Of a stretch of DNA of 64,000 nucleotides, positions 34,394 to 43,144 are shown piece after piece. The position numbers and the translations under genes are program-made. This DNA comes from JBFMGS01 sp040752635 (GTDB lineage Bacteria > Bacillota > SHA-98 > UBA4971). Location: NCBI GenBank assembly GCA_040752635.1, contig JBFMGS010000002.1:37221-101220 (forward strand), written 5' to 3'. Every line of letters begins with the position of its first letter. The stretch's first letter is position 1. The notes beneath the pieces are model-generated. The model ran no database searches and was not told the origin of the DNA. It saw only the letters and a list, made by a program, of their open reading frames with translations.

Positions 34394-35241
34394 TGCTTCA
34401 TGCCGCTGAAAGCTATGCCCTGCACGTAGTATCTTTGCAGTGCCAGGAACGCCGCGACTGTGGGTAGCGAGGCAACGGTGCAGGCCGCGAACACGCGGCC
34501 CCAGTAGACTACTTCCTGCGTGTTCAAGCTGGAAATGGCGACCTGTATAACCATCTTAGCCGGGGACTCAATGATTATGAGCGGCCATAGGAACGCATCC
34601 CACGACCACAGGAAGCTCATCAGGCCCGCTGTCACCAGTATAGATTTGGAGTTGGGCAGTATCACGTGGCGGAGGACCCCGAGGTGCGAGCATCCGTCGA
34701 TGATTGCAGCCTCATCCAAATCCTTGGGTATTGTCAGGAAAAACTGCCTCATGAGGAATACGATGAACGGATTGGCGATCCACGGGACTATCAAGCCGCT
34801 GTATGTGTTGTGCATCTTCATGCCGCGCACAACCAGGTAAAGCGGGATCACCGTGCTCTCGAACGGAACCATCATTGTGGCCAGGACCAGTATGAACGCG
34901 AGGTTGCGGAGCGGGAAGTTCATCCTGGAAAAGGCGTAAGCCGCGAGAGCGCTTAGCATCAGAGTTAAGGCCGTGACGGAAAGTGCAACAAACATGCTGT
35001 TCAAGAAGTACCTGAAGAACCTCATCTCACCCATCAGGTGAACGTAGTTGGAGACGGTGGGCCTCAGCGGCACAAATGTCCTGATCGTCAGAGGGTGAGT
35101 GTACTTGAACATCTCCTCGTTGGTCCTGAGCGACGAACCCACCATCCACAAGAACGGCAAGAAGAACGGCAAGACCAGGAAGGCCAGGCCTAAAACCACA
35201 CAGATCTTCTGGAGGAACCGTAGGCTGCCGCGTCTTGTCAT
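34390..35241 (-). CDS. ABC importer permease, MalG/UgpE type (CUT1)
   Basis: The 283-residue protein has six membrane helices and the inner-membrane transporter signature EAAIIDGCSHLGVLRHVILPNSK, the coupling loop that contacts the ATPase. It starts with a basic N-terminus and ends in the usual 'YYVQGIAFSGMKQ' type tail of MalG-like permeases. It pairs with the permease upstream, overlapping as ATGA. The family normally imports sugars or sugar-like solutes; the operon suggests nucleosides. No ATPase gene is nearby. Confidence 0.92.
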   Translation of the reverse strand: MTRRGSLRFLQKICVVLGLAFLVLPFFLPFLWMVGSSLRTNEEMFKYTHPLTIRTFVPLRPTVSNYVHLMGEMRFFRYFLNSMFVALSVTALTLMLSALAAYAFSRMNFPLRNLAFILVLATMMVPFESTVIPLYLVVRGMKMHNTYSGLIVPWIANPFIVFLMRQFFLTIPKDLDEAAIIDGCSHLGVLRHVILPNSKSILVTAGLMSFLWSWDAFLWPLIIIESPAKMVIQVAISSLNTQEVVYWGRVFAACTVASLPTVAAFLALQRYYVQGIAFSGMKQ

Positions 35242-36131
35242 GCGCTCTCGCCCCCTCTCACGATCCTCATCTGGACGAGGCTGATGACAAGAATGATCGC
35301 AAAGAGCATCACCGACAACGCTGACGCGTACCCCATCTTCATGTACACGAACGCGTTCTCATAGATGTTGTACGCAACCACCCTTGTGGAATCAAGCGGC
35401 CCCCCTTGGGTCATGATGTAAACGGGGGTGAACACCTGGAACGAGAACACGGTTATGGTAACGATGACGTACATTAGAGCCGGCCTAAGGAGAGGAAGTG
35501 TGATGTGTCGGAAGCTCTGTATCTTACTAGCCCCGTCGATGGCCGCCGCCTCGTAGTACGTTTCCGGGATAGACTGCAACCCCGATAACAGGATTATCAT
35601 GGTAAATCCGACGTCCTTCCACACCGTCATCGCCAGGACCGAGGGGAGAGCGTAGCGGGGATTGATTAGGAATCCCTTGGGAGGCACGCCAAACAGGGAC
35701 AGAATCGAGTTCAGCACTCCCTCCGTCGGATGGTAGATGAGATTCCATACCGTGGCCACAACTACCATCGACGTGACCACCGGGACGAAGATCATCGAAC
35801 GAACGGCTCCTATCCCCGTGATTTTCTGCCTTACCACCATCGCAAGAGCTAACCCCAACGCCACCTGTATCGCTACCTTGCAAACAGCAAAAACGAGGGT
35901 AACGAGGAGTGAATGGTGGAAACGGGTGTCATAGAGAACAGCAAGCCTGTAGTTCTCGAGCCCCAGGTACGTTTTCATCTCTGACAGGAGATTGTAGTCG
36001 AAAAAACTGACCCTAAGAGCACTGATTATCGGAACTATCTTAAAAAGCGTGATGCCCAGGACGACTGGAGTAACAAACAAAGCAGCGGTAAAGTAGGTCT
36101 TGTGCCTGCGTGTGAGCCTGGTAAGCTTCAA
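35238..36131 (-). CDS. ABC importer permease, MalF/UgpA type (CUT1)
   Basis: The 297-residue protein has six membrane helices and the coupling motif EAAAIDGASKIQSFRHITLPLL. The N-terminus (FTAALFVTPVVLGITLFKIVP) and PVYIMTQGGPLDST segment are typical of MalF/UgpA permeases. TTG at 36131 has GGGAGGG seven bases upstream. It lies about 100 bases downstream of the binding-protein gene. Confidence 0.92.
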   Translation of the reverse strand: MKLTRLTRRHKTYFTAALFVTPVVLGITLFKIVPIISALRVSFFDYNLLSEMKTYLGLENYRLAVLYDTRFHHSLLVTLVFAVCKVAIQVALGLALAMVVRQKITGIGAVRSMIFVPVVTSMVVVATVWNLIYHPTEGVLNSILSLFGVPPKGFLINPRYALPSVLAMTVWKDVGFTMIILLSGLQSIPETYYEAAAIDGASKIQSFRHITLPLLRPALMYVIVTITVFSFQVFTPVYIMTQGGPLDSTRVVAYNIYENAFVYMKMGYASALSVMLFAIILVISLVQMRIVRGGESA

Positions 36132-36231
36132 CAGGTATCCCTCCCGTTGCCCGGGATCGCAAAGGGTTCGAGGCGGGGCCGCCGCGCACCTGGCGACGGC
36201 CCGGGTGCCTCGTCCATTATCTAGTAATCCT

Positions 36232-37500
36232 CTAGTACTTCTTTAGCTCCATGTTAATCCTGGCTACCGCGCTCTTGAGCGACGCACGCACGTCTGCTCC
36301 CTGGGCGATGTTCCTGATGGTTTCAGTGAGTATGCTCTCGTACTCCCTGTAGGCAGGGGTCCTCGGCCTGGGATGGCCCCATTGTGCCAGGGTCTGTCTG
36401 AACAGGCTCAGAGGGAACGCATCATACACCGGCAGCCGCGCGTATGCCGACTTCCGGGCCGGCAGAGAAGCCGTAATCTGAGAATATGTGACAGCGTTTT
36501 CCTTGTCTACAAGGAACTTTAGAAGTAGAGCAGCCTCGTCGGGATGCTTTGTCTTCGCGGCTACAGCATAGTGAAAAGCTCCCGAGTGGGTGAAGCCGAT
36601 CTTGAAGTAAGGTAGCGGAGTGACCGACCATGATATATTGGGGTAGTTCTTGGCTATGCCCACCCCAATTGCAGATCTGATCATCGTGGCCGACTTGCCA
36701 TTCCAGAACATGTCCTGGGTCTCTTTCTGGGGTTTGACCTTCCATTTAAGATGCATGTCCTGGTAGAACTGCATGGCCTCGATTACCTCAGGAGCGTCCA
36801 GGTAGCCGCTGACAGTGGTACCGTCATCACTTAACAACTCAAACGCTGGGGATCCCGGGGCGGCATTCGACCTGATCAACTGACCTGCGGAGAAGAAAGA
36901 GTGCTCATAAGGGTCGGAGATACCCCACACTTCGGGATTACCATCGTTGTTGCTGTCAACCGTGACCTTCTTCAGCATCTCGAGCGCAACCGGCCATGTC
37001 CACGCCTCCGCGAGATCCTTGGGGGGTTGGATGCCAGCCTTCTTGAACATTTCGGTGTTGTAGAAAAGCGCTAGAGCCGCCTGGCTCTGGGGGACGGAAT
37101 AGAGGGTCCCCTTATACGTCCCCTCCATCAACGACGACGGCAAGAAGTCAGAGAGGTCATCCGCAGAATAGTACTTATTGAGCGGCAATAGCACGCCATG
37201 GAAGGCATACGATGACGTAAGCGGTCCATCGATGAGCATCACATCAGGCGGGTCCCCGCTGGCTACCGCTGTTGCGATCTTCCTGAACAACTCGTTAAAG
37301 GGAACCCGCTCCACAGAAACCTTGATGTTAGGATGCTTCTCTTCAAACTTCTTGATTATGGTGTCCTCTGCAGTGATATTGGGCTCTCTCATAAGGCTCA
37401 AGAAACGCAGCTCAACGTTCTTCCCCTGGGCACGAGCGACGGGTACCCCTGTTAGGCACAAGAGCAAAACCATCGCAGTCACTGCAACAATTCTTTTCAT
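36232..37500 (-). CDS. Extracellular solute-binding protein (family 1)
   Basis: The 422-residue precursor begins with a signal peptide ending near ARAQG; a lipobox cysteine is not obvious there (LLLCLTG lies within the hydrophobic core). Family features are ELRFLSLMREPNI, KKFEEKHPNIKVSVERV and SGDPPDVMLIDGP. Such proteins deliver sugars, sn-glycerol-3-phosphate-type solutes or nucleosides to CUT1 permeases. ATG at 37500 has AAGGAGG eleven bases upstream; an upstream extension of 40 codons has no support. Its ligand is unknown; the neighbours (two nucleoside phosphorylases) suggest a nucleoside. Confidence 0.92.
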   Translation of the reverse strand: MKRIVAVTAMVLLLCLTGVPVARAQGKNVELRFLSLMREPNITAEDTIIKKFEEKHPNIKVSVERVPFNELFRKIATAVASGDPPDVMLIDGPLTSSYAFHGVLLPLNKYYSADDLSDFLPSSLMEGTYKGTLYSVPQSQAALALFYNTEMFKKAGIQPPKDLAEAWTWPVALEMLKKVTVDSNNDGNPEVWGISDPYEHSFFSAGQLIRSNAAPGSPAFELLSDDGTTVSGYLDAPEVIEAMQFYQDMHLKWKVKPQKETQDMFWNGKSATMIRSAIGVGIAKNYPNISWSVTPLPYFKIGFTHSGAFHYAVAAKTKHPDEAALLLKFLVDKENAVTYSQITASLPARKSAYARLPVYDAFPLSLFRQTLAQWGHPRPRTPAYREYESILTETIRNIAQGADVRASLKSAVARINMELKKY

Positions 37501-37650
37501 CGTCTGGCGTGCCTCCTTGGCTGTATTTTCATGTCCTATCCCCGAATACGTACCCCGCAGTTCAGGCCAGTCGAACCCCGTCACATCCCCCCTTTGCCTG
37601 TATGACCCAAGCCAGTACAAAAGCCTGCCAGGTGCTGGCGATTAAGAACC

Positions 37651-38394
37651 CTACTGGTTGCGGATCAAAAACCGAAGAGCCTCAAGAGACACACCTATGG
37701 CCCTTTCGACCCCTTCCCTTACCACATCGCGTTCCGGGTTATAGGTTTCGACGTCAACGTTCAGGGCAGACCCATCGATCGCAAGGATAGCCCCCGCCCT
37801 GGCGCCCCGAATGCTGGCAAGGGTAAACAGCGCCGAACACTCCATTTCGCAAGCGCACGCGCCCGCCTTGGCGAAGATATCTTTCGACAACTCAACGAGC
37901 CCAGGGAAGAACGCACCAATGGTGACTACGATCCCGGTTGCGTAGTTTACCTTCGCGTCGGCGGCCGCCCTTTCCAACGCGGCGGTGACGTTGTGATTCG
38001 CAACGGCGGGAAAGCTGATGGGGACCAACTGAGGAGTAACGCCATCCTCGCGCACTGCGCCCGTGGCGATGACGACGTCGCCTTCCTTGATCGTTGGTGA
38101 GAGCGACCCAGCGGTTCCAACCCTGATGATCGTCTTTACTCCCGAGCGGAACATCCTCTCAAAAACGATGGCAGCCTCGGCGCACCCAACGCCATGCGAA
38201 GCAACCCCCACCCTGACGCCGTCCAGCTCTCCCGCAAAAGCGAGCCGACCCCGTCGGCGTGAGATCTCTTCTACGTTCTTGAGCCTCCGGGAGATTCTCT
38301 CGGCGCGGGCTGGATCACCGCAGACCAAGGCATATTCTCCTAAAGAGCCTTTGGGGAAGCCTACTCCAACGTGTCCCTGATCGGAATCCGCCAT
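37651..38394 (-). CDS. Nucleoside phosphorylase, uridine phosphorylase-like (NP-I family)
   Basis: The 247-residue protein is of the hexameric NP-I type: GDPARAERISRRL (phosphate site), IIRVGTAGSLSPTIKEGD, and EMECSALFTLASIRGARAGAI, whose EMExxA-like segment contacts ribose. It should convert a nucleoside and phosphate into base and (deoxy)ribose-1-phosphate; base preference cannot be read safely, though the sequence style is closest to uridine phosphorylases. ATG at 38394 is nine bases after GAGGAG. It follows the isomerase gene by 188 bases; a small GAGTC/GACTC hairpin lies between. Confidence 0.88.
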   Translation of the reverse strand: MADSDQGHVGVGFPKGSLGEYALVCGDPARAERISRRLKNVEEISRRRGRLAFAGELDGVRVGVASHGVGCAEAAIVFERMFRSGVKTIIRVGTAGSLSPTIKEGDVVIATGAVREDGVTPQLVPISFPAVANHNVTAALERAAADAKVNYATGIVVTIGAFFPGLVELSKDIFAKAGACACEMECSALFTLASIRGARAGAILAIDGSALNVDVETYNPERDVVREGVERAIGVSLEALRFLIRNQ

Positions 38395-38582
38395 GACATG
38401 CATCTCCTCTTGGTAACGTATCACTGCCCCTCAGGGCCGTGTGCAAAACACCGGTAACGCGTCACCACCCTGGCGCCACATCCTCCACCAGTTCCTTGGA
38501 AAAGGATCATGAGTCCCCGGACTCTTGACTGACACACCGTGTGAATCGACAACCCATCAAATGGAGTAACAGGTACCTATAG

Positions 38583-39704
38583 TCAGCAGCCAACCTGCTC
38601 CCGCCTGGACGCGACAAGGTAATCGGCGATGGCGGCCGGTTTGAACACCCCGCGGTCTGTGATTATTGCAGTGATCAGCTCTGGCGGGGTGATATCAAAA
38701 GCCGGGTAAAACCCTGTAACCCCAGGAGCGACAATGGAAACTCCCATAAAAGATGTAACCTCGCTCGGGTCGCGCATCTCTATCTTGATGTCAGCATTCG
38801 ACTTTGTCTTGGGGTCAGGACCGCCGTAACCCAGTATATAAAAGGGAATGCGGTGGTAACTTGCGGCAATCGCGTACTGATAGGTTCCAATCTTGTTGGC
38901 TACGTAGCCGTCGAGGGAGATACGATCGGTAGCTGTGACGACTTTTTGAACGAGTCCAGCAGACATGCAATATGCCGGCATGTTATCTGTAATGAGGGTC
39001 ACGCCGATTCCCATCTGCGCTATGGCAAACGATGTGAGCCTCGCCCCCTGAAGGTACGGCCTGGTTTCTGAGGCAAATACGCTGATCTTCTTCCCGTCTC
39101 GTCTGGCCTTTTCCAACATGAAGAGGAGGGCCGGGCCCGCGAAGCAATGCGTGAGAACCCGGTCGCCGTCCTCGAGCAAATCAGCAGCATAACAGCCACA
39201 AAGTCGGGCACTCCGCTCGTTGGCGTCGATATACCTCTCTACGTAAGTGACGATAGCGGCCGAGGGGTCACCCCCTGCCTCGGCAGCAGAATCGATGACA
39301 TCTGACAACTCGTCCAGCATCGAAAAGAGCCGCGACCCTGTCGGCCGGGTGCGCCTCATCCTTTCGATGGCAATCCTTGCCGCCTCACACCTGTCCCCTG
39401 AAGTAGCACTCATGGCAGCCAGCGCGACACCGTAACCGGCGGTGATGGCGATGTGTCCTGCGCCTTGAACAACCATATCCTCAATGGCTCTCGCCACGTC
39501 CTCATAAGAGGTATACTCGCGGAACTCAATGATATGAGGCAGCCTGCGCCGATCCAGGAGCTTGAGGCAGCCTTCCTGCCAGCATATGGTATTACGGATG
39601 TGCATCAGTAGAGGGGAATCGTGCTGCAAGATCTCTTCCTCTCTTTCGCCATATCCCGGGCTGTGACCTGGTTTCCGAATTGTTATGTGGAATTCGTTGG
39701 TCAT
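38583..39704 (-). CDS. MtnA-like sugar-1-phosphate isomerase (eIF-2B alpha family)
   Basis: The 373-residue protein belongs to the aldose-1-phosphate isomerases that include MtnA (methylthioribose-1-P), DrdI (5-deoxyribose-1-P) and ribose-1,5-bisphosphate isomerase. The catalytic cysteine lies in VLTHCFAGPALLF and the catalytic aspartate in ATDRISLDGYVANKIGTYQYA. 'ASETRPYLQGARLT' and LITDNMPAYC are also family marks. MtnA proper has a CN pair after the catalytic-cysteine TH; here it is CF. With two phosphorylases in the operon, the substrate may be ribose-1-P or a 5-deoxy analogue. ATG at 39704 has AGGAG seven bases upstream. Confidence 0.85.
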   Translation of the reverse strand: MTNEFHITIRKPGHSPGYGEREEEILQHDSPLLMHIRNTICWQEGCLKLLDRRRLPHIIEFREYTSYEDVARAIEDMVVQGAGHIAITAGYGVALAAMSATSGDRCEAARIAIERMRRTRPTGSRLFSMLDELSDVIDSAAEAGGDPSAAIVTYVERYIDANERSARLCGCYAADLLEDGDRVLTHCFAGPALLFMLEKARRDGKKISVFASETRPYLQGARLTSFAIAQMGIGVTLITDNMPAYCMSAGLVQKVVTATDRISLDGYVANKIGTYQYAIAASYHRIPFYILGYGGPDPKTKSNADIKIEMRDPSEVTSFMGVSIVAPGVTGFYPAFDITPPELITAIITDRGVFKPAAIADYLVASRREQVGC

Positions 39705-39747
39705 CGCCAGTCTCCTATGCCAAGTTGCACAATGGTAGAGTCGATCG

Positions 39748-39782
39748 TTTGTGCATAGGTTTGTGCGCTTATGGCTTTGTGC
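39748..39782 (+). repeat. Three TTTGTGC repeats in the divergent regulatory region
   Basis: TTTGTGC occurs at 39748-39754, 39760-39766 and 39776-39782, and TTGCACAA (half-site in the other orientation) at 39725-39732. The second copy contains the -35 of the plus-strand promoter. The array is a candidate binding site, possibly for the PucR-type regulator encoded downstream. Confidence 0.45.
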
Positions 39783-39789
39783 CGATAAT
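39761..39789 (+). promoter_or_regulatory. Promoter of the plus-strand exporter/PucR operon
   Basis: TTGTGC (39761-39766) and GATAAT (39784-39789) are 17 bases apart. Transcription would start near 39796, leaving a 100-base leader before the ATPase gene. The divergent salvage operon must have its own promoter in this 191-base space, but I could not place one with confidence. Confidence 0.5.
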
Positions 39790-39844
39790 CTGGGCAGGAC
39801 TTCAATAGAACCTGGCGAAAGATATAGGCGGAAAACTGCCCCCT

Positions 39845-39881
39845 CACATCGGCGAGCCCGCAAAGGAAATCCGCCGATGTG
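39845..39881 (+). other. Leader hairpin before the exporter ATPase gene
   Basis: CACATCGGCG (39845-39854) and CGCCGATGTG (39872-39881) form a perfect 10-bp inverted repeat with a 17-base loop, ending 14 bases before the GTG start. No T-run follows, so it is not a simple terminator; it could fold in the leader RNA and limit translation. Confidence 0.5.
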
Positions 39882-39895
39882 TCTCGCAGGCGGAG

Positions 39896-40846
39896 GTGAG
39901 CGCTACGATACAAACCACCGGCCTCACGAAGATCTACGGAAAGACGAAGGTGGTGGACGGCATTGATCTCGACGTTCGGGAAGGCGAGGCCTACGCCTTC
40001 TTGGGCCCTAATGGTTCGGGGAAAAGCACCACCATCTCCATGATCCTGGGCCTGGTCACGCCAACTTCCGGCGAGGTCCGCCTGTTCGGCAAGACTCTGT
40101 CGACCGCGTACTATGAGACCAAGCGCAGGATAGGAGTGGTCGGCGAACACCAGCATCTTTACGAAGAACTCACTGCTAACGAGTACCTGAGATTCTTCGC
40201 GGAGTTGTACAGGGTGCCCAATAGACTCTCGCGAATTGACAGCGTGCTTGAAAAGGTGGGACTTCAACGATACAAGGATCTGGAGTTACGCGGGTACTCC
40301 AAAGGGATGAGGCAGAAGCTAGCCTTCGCCCGCGCCCTTCTGCACGACCCCGACCTCCTAGTGCTAGATGAGCCAGTCTCCTCCCTGGACCCTTATGGCG
40401 TGAGCATGATAAGGGATATCATCCTGTCTGAACGTTCCCGCGGGAAGACGATCTTCATCTCTTCTCACGTCCTGTCGGAGATTGAGAAAACGTGCACTAA
40501 GGTGGGGATAGTTGATAGGGGCCGCCTCGTGGCTCAGGACAGTATGCAGGGCCTCAAGAACCGGCTTTCGGGCGGTGCGGAACTAAGGATAGAGCTGGCA
40601 GAGGCAGTGCCCGGCGCCGTTCAGGCCCTGAAGTCTTTGGATTTCGTAAGAAGCGTAGAGTGTGACGGCAAGAACATCCGGCTGAAGGTCTCTGGCAGTA
40701 GCGATCCTCGGCCCGAGGTCTCACGCTGCATCGTCGAACTGGGTGGGTTGGTGGTCTCCATGACAACCGCCGAGATCACCCTCGAGGAAGCATTCATCGC
40801 CATCACTGACGCCAGTATGCCGCTGCTCACGCAGGAGGCAGTGTGA
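39896..40846 (+). CDS. ABC-2 type exporter ATPase
   Basis: The 316-residue ATPase has Walker A GPNGSGKST, Q-loop region RRIGVVGEHQHLYEEL, signature YSKGMRQKLAFARAL and Walker B LLVLDEPVSSLDP, with the H-loop in FISSHVLSEIEKT. The first 220 residues are the nucleotide-binding domain and the rest is the small C-terminal domain of ABC-2 exporters. The start is GTG at 39896, inside its own GGCGGAGG, an unusual arrangement with no better start nearby. It stops one base before the permease gene begins. Confidence 0.93.
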   Translation: MSATIQTTGLTKIYGKTKVVDGIDLDVREGEAYAFLGPNGSGKSTTISMILGLVTPTSGEVRLFGKTLSTAYYETKRRIGVVGEHQHLYEELTANEYLRFFAELYRVPNRLSRIDSVLEKVGLQRYKDLELRGYSKGMRQKLAFARALLHDPDLLVLDEPVSSLDPYGVSMIRDIILSERSRGKTIFISSHVLSEIEKTCTKVGIVDRGRLVAQDSMQGLKNRLSGGAELRIELAEAVPGAVQALKSLDFVRSVECDGKNIRLKVSGSSDPRPEVSRCIVELGGLVVSMTTAEITLEEAFIAITDASMPLLTQEAV

Positions 40847-40847
40847 C

Positions 40848-41699
40848 ATGCCGAGGACCGCTTTGCAGTCTGATGTGACAATACAGAGGTATCACACCAT
40901 CAAGGTGATTTCAAGCCGCGGGCTCATTTCAACCCTCTTTGGACCGGGTTTCTACATCGTGATGTGTCTGTCGCTTCTGGCTCCTTCTATTCTCATCTAT
41001 AGTTACTTGGGCTCTGTTCGGGAAACAGGACTTGCCAGCATGTCCAACCTCATAGGGACACCGTTCTCTGTGTGGGTCTCTATCTGGGGACTGTTTCTCT
41101 CCATCAGTTCGTCCCTGGCGGTTTCTCGCGAAAAAGAACTGGGGACCATCGAGGAACTCTTCTACGGTCCTGTAGGCCCGACCGACTACGTCCTCGCCAG
41201 GTACGTAGAGCACCTTCTGGTCTACTTGGTAGCACTTGCAGTCTCGGTGTGCTACTTCAGCATGGTCTCATTGCTGACAAACTTTAGTATGTCGGGGACC
41301 TTCATTCCCACACTCTTGCTATCCATTTTCTCCGTTTCTACAATGGTGGCCTTCGGAATCCTGGTTTCAGTGGTAGCAAGCAAGACTCGATCTTCGCTAA
41401 CCTTGCTCCTGACCGTAGCTTTGATCTTCCTCGGCTTGGACCTGGCACAAGGTTTTCTTTTGGGACACAGCCTTGGGGACCCGGTCGGCGCCCTGCCATT
41501 CGGCATGAGCGTACTGGGATGGATCGCACGGTTGACGCGCTGGGTGTCTCCTTTTTCCAATCTTGGCATGGGCATGGATGCCGCTGCCCGAGGCGATATC
41601 CGGGCATACGGGATAGTGCTTGTTCATTCCGCCGCCTATTCCTGCGCGATGCTTTGGATGGCGGTAAACAGACTGAAACGGAAAGGGGTGAGGGCATGA
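40848..41699 (+). CDS. ABC-2 type exporter permease
   Basis: The 283-residue protein has about six membrane helices and the ABC-2 hallmark SREKELGTIEELFYGPVGPTDY, a cytoplasmic loop that couples to the ATPase. The substrate cannot be told; the operon gives no toxin or antibiotic gene. Its stop overlaps the start of the next gene as ATGA, so it is coupled to the secreted protein that follows. Confidence 0.9.
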   Translation: MPRTALQSDVTIQRYHTIKVISSRGLISTLFGPGFYIVMCLSLLAPSILIYSYLGSVRETGLASMSNLIGTPFSVWVSIWGLFLSISSSLAVSREKELGTIEELFYGPVGPTDYVLARYVEHLLVYLVALAVSVCYFSMVSLLTNFSMSGTFIPTLLLSIFSVSTMVAFGILVSVVASKTRSSLTLLLTVALIFLGLDLAQGFLLGHSLGDPVGALPFGMSVLGWIARLTRWVSPFSNLGMGMDAAARGDIRAYGIVLVHSAAYSCAMLWMAVNRLKRKGVRA

Positions 41700-43093
41700 A
41701 CGAACCGAAGCGGCGATACATGTCCTGGTTGTCTCCCGGGCGTCTGCCGGCTAAGCTCGCAGCCGCTACAGCAAGCCTGCTTCTAACTGTAACCGTCGCG
41801 TTCGGGTACGGCGCCGTAGCCCAGGAAGGTGGGACAGCCGAGCAAGCGTCACCTGGCCGGGAGCAATTCGTCTACAAAGCGATACTTCACAACGGCGGCG
41901 GATCATATATCCCGGCTCTTGCACCCCCTGAGATCGACGCCATCTACATTGTCGCTAATCGGGACAGCGTGCTATCGCCGCGCGTCACGCGGGTCTACTT
42001 CTGGCCCATTACCCAGGAGTACAAAGCCGATTGGCTGAGCGCGGACGAACCGGTGAGAGGAGACCTGGAAATCTACCAGGGTAGTACCTTAATAAGGACG
42101 CTTGCTCAACGAAGTTACGCGCTCGGCTACCCCACGGACGCCTCCGTGCAAGAGACCTTTCTGTACCTCGATGACGAGGCCCTGAATAGGTTAAGCCAAT
42201 ACCAGACCGAGATCAACAGGTTCTACCAGATGATGTCGGCTTATTATCGCGACCAAGAACGCTACCAAGATGAGCTTTGGGAGTTCATTAAAAGGCCTGG
42301 CGAAAAGGAGCCCACTGCACCAGTGCGCCCTGAACCGCCGGACGTGTTAGTGTCCTCTGTTGAGCGGGGGTTTGTTGTAAACCTCCCGCCGGGCCTCTAC
42401 AAGATCCAATTGCGCGGGACCGACGGCGCGGTAGTGGAAGGGAGCTCAAAGATACTGGTTGCTTTTGACGGGTACCGGGAAGGGATCGCGTATGAGGTGA
42501 TTCCCGAGGAAAAATGGACTATGCCGGAGCACGCCGACGGACCAGAGCAAGTCCTCTATTTCGCCCGTCGCCGGACAGTGTACGTGAGGCCTTTCATGGC
42601 CAGGGAGTATGACCAGTTTGCGTACTCCAGGCTTTGCAACCTCGCGAGCCCTCTCGCTGGAAGGGGCACGGAGGGAACGCGTACGTGGGTGAGGCTAGAC
42701 CCTGTCGGAGACGGTTTCTACCTGCAAGTCGAGACTGGCGGGCCAGGTACGTCAGAAATCAAGAAGAAGCTCTACCGGGTAAAACAACACCACGGTACAG
42801 CCCTGGGCTATGACATCGTGGAAGCCACACCTGCCGATGCCTTCGAAGGGTCGCCGAGTTTTGAAGGATACAGGATCGACCTATCGCCCGGTCGTCATTA
42901 CACGGTCCAACTTGTCTCAAGTGATGGTCGTGTAGTTCCGGGAAGTCGCCGGGAGATCCGGGGAGTTAACCTCTGGGCTGGTCCGGTGCTAATAGTCGCA
43001 TCCTTCACACCGCTTCTTGCAGGTGCCTTCGTGCTGGTCCGGCGCAGAAGCCTGTACCGGACGATACGTCACGAGGTACGTCGGGGGAGTTGA
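41696..43093 (+). CDS. Unknown membrane-anchored extracytoplasmic protein in the exporter operon
   Basis: This 465-residue protein is not recognised. It has an N-terminal signal or anchor (about residues 19-40), roughly 370 residues outside the membrane and one C-terminal membrane helix (about 430-448, then basic RRRSLYRTIRHEVRR). The outer part includes two similar strand-rich blocks, NLPPGLYKIQLRGTDGAVV and LSPGRHYTVQLVSSDGRVV, each followed by 'GS(S/R)'. This hints at an internal duplication of a beta-sandwich domain. A helical, tyrosine-rich stretch (YYRDQERYQDELW) precedes the first. The tight coupling to the ABC-2 permease suggests a subunit of the exporter. Confidence 0.8.
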   Translation: MNEPKRRYMSWLSPGRLPAKLAAATASLLLTVTVAFGYGAVAQEGGTAEQASPGREQFVYKAILHNGGGSYIPALAPPEIDAIYIVANRDSVLSPRVTRVYFWPITQEYKADWLSADEPVRGDLEIYQGSTLIRTLAQRSYALGYPTDASVQETFLYLDDEALNRLSQYQTEINRFYQMMSAYYRDQERYQDELWEFIKRPGEKEPTAPVRPEPPDVLVSSVERGFVVNLPPGLYKIQLRGTDGAVVEGSSKILVAFDGYREGIAYEVIPEEKWTMPEHADGPEQVLYFARRRTVYVRPFMAREYDQFAYSRLCNLASPLAGRGTEGTRTWVRLDPVGDGFYLQVETGGPGTSEIKKKLYRVKQHHGTALGYDIVEATPADAFEGSPSFEGYRIDLSPGRHYTVQLVSSDGRVVPGSRREIRGVNLWAGPVLIVASFTPLLAGAFVLVRRRSLYRTIRHEVRRGS

Positions 43094-43144
43094 ACCGAAG
43101 ACGGATCCTCAAAGACCAAAGCAAGCAGAATAGGGGGAACATCC

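Noticed and set aside
38583..39704. Genuine MtnA of the methionine salvage pathway
   Set aside because: None of mtnB, mtnC, mtnD, mtnK or mtnW is in the window and the context is nucleoside uptake, so the call was kept at MtnA-like.
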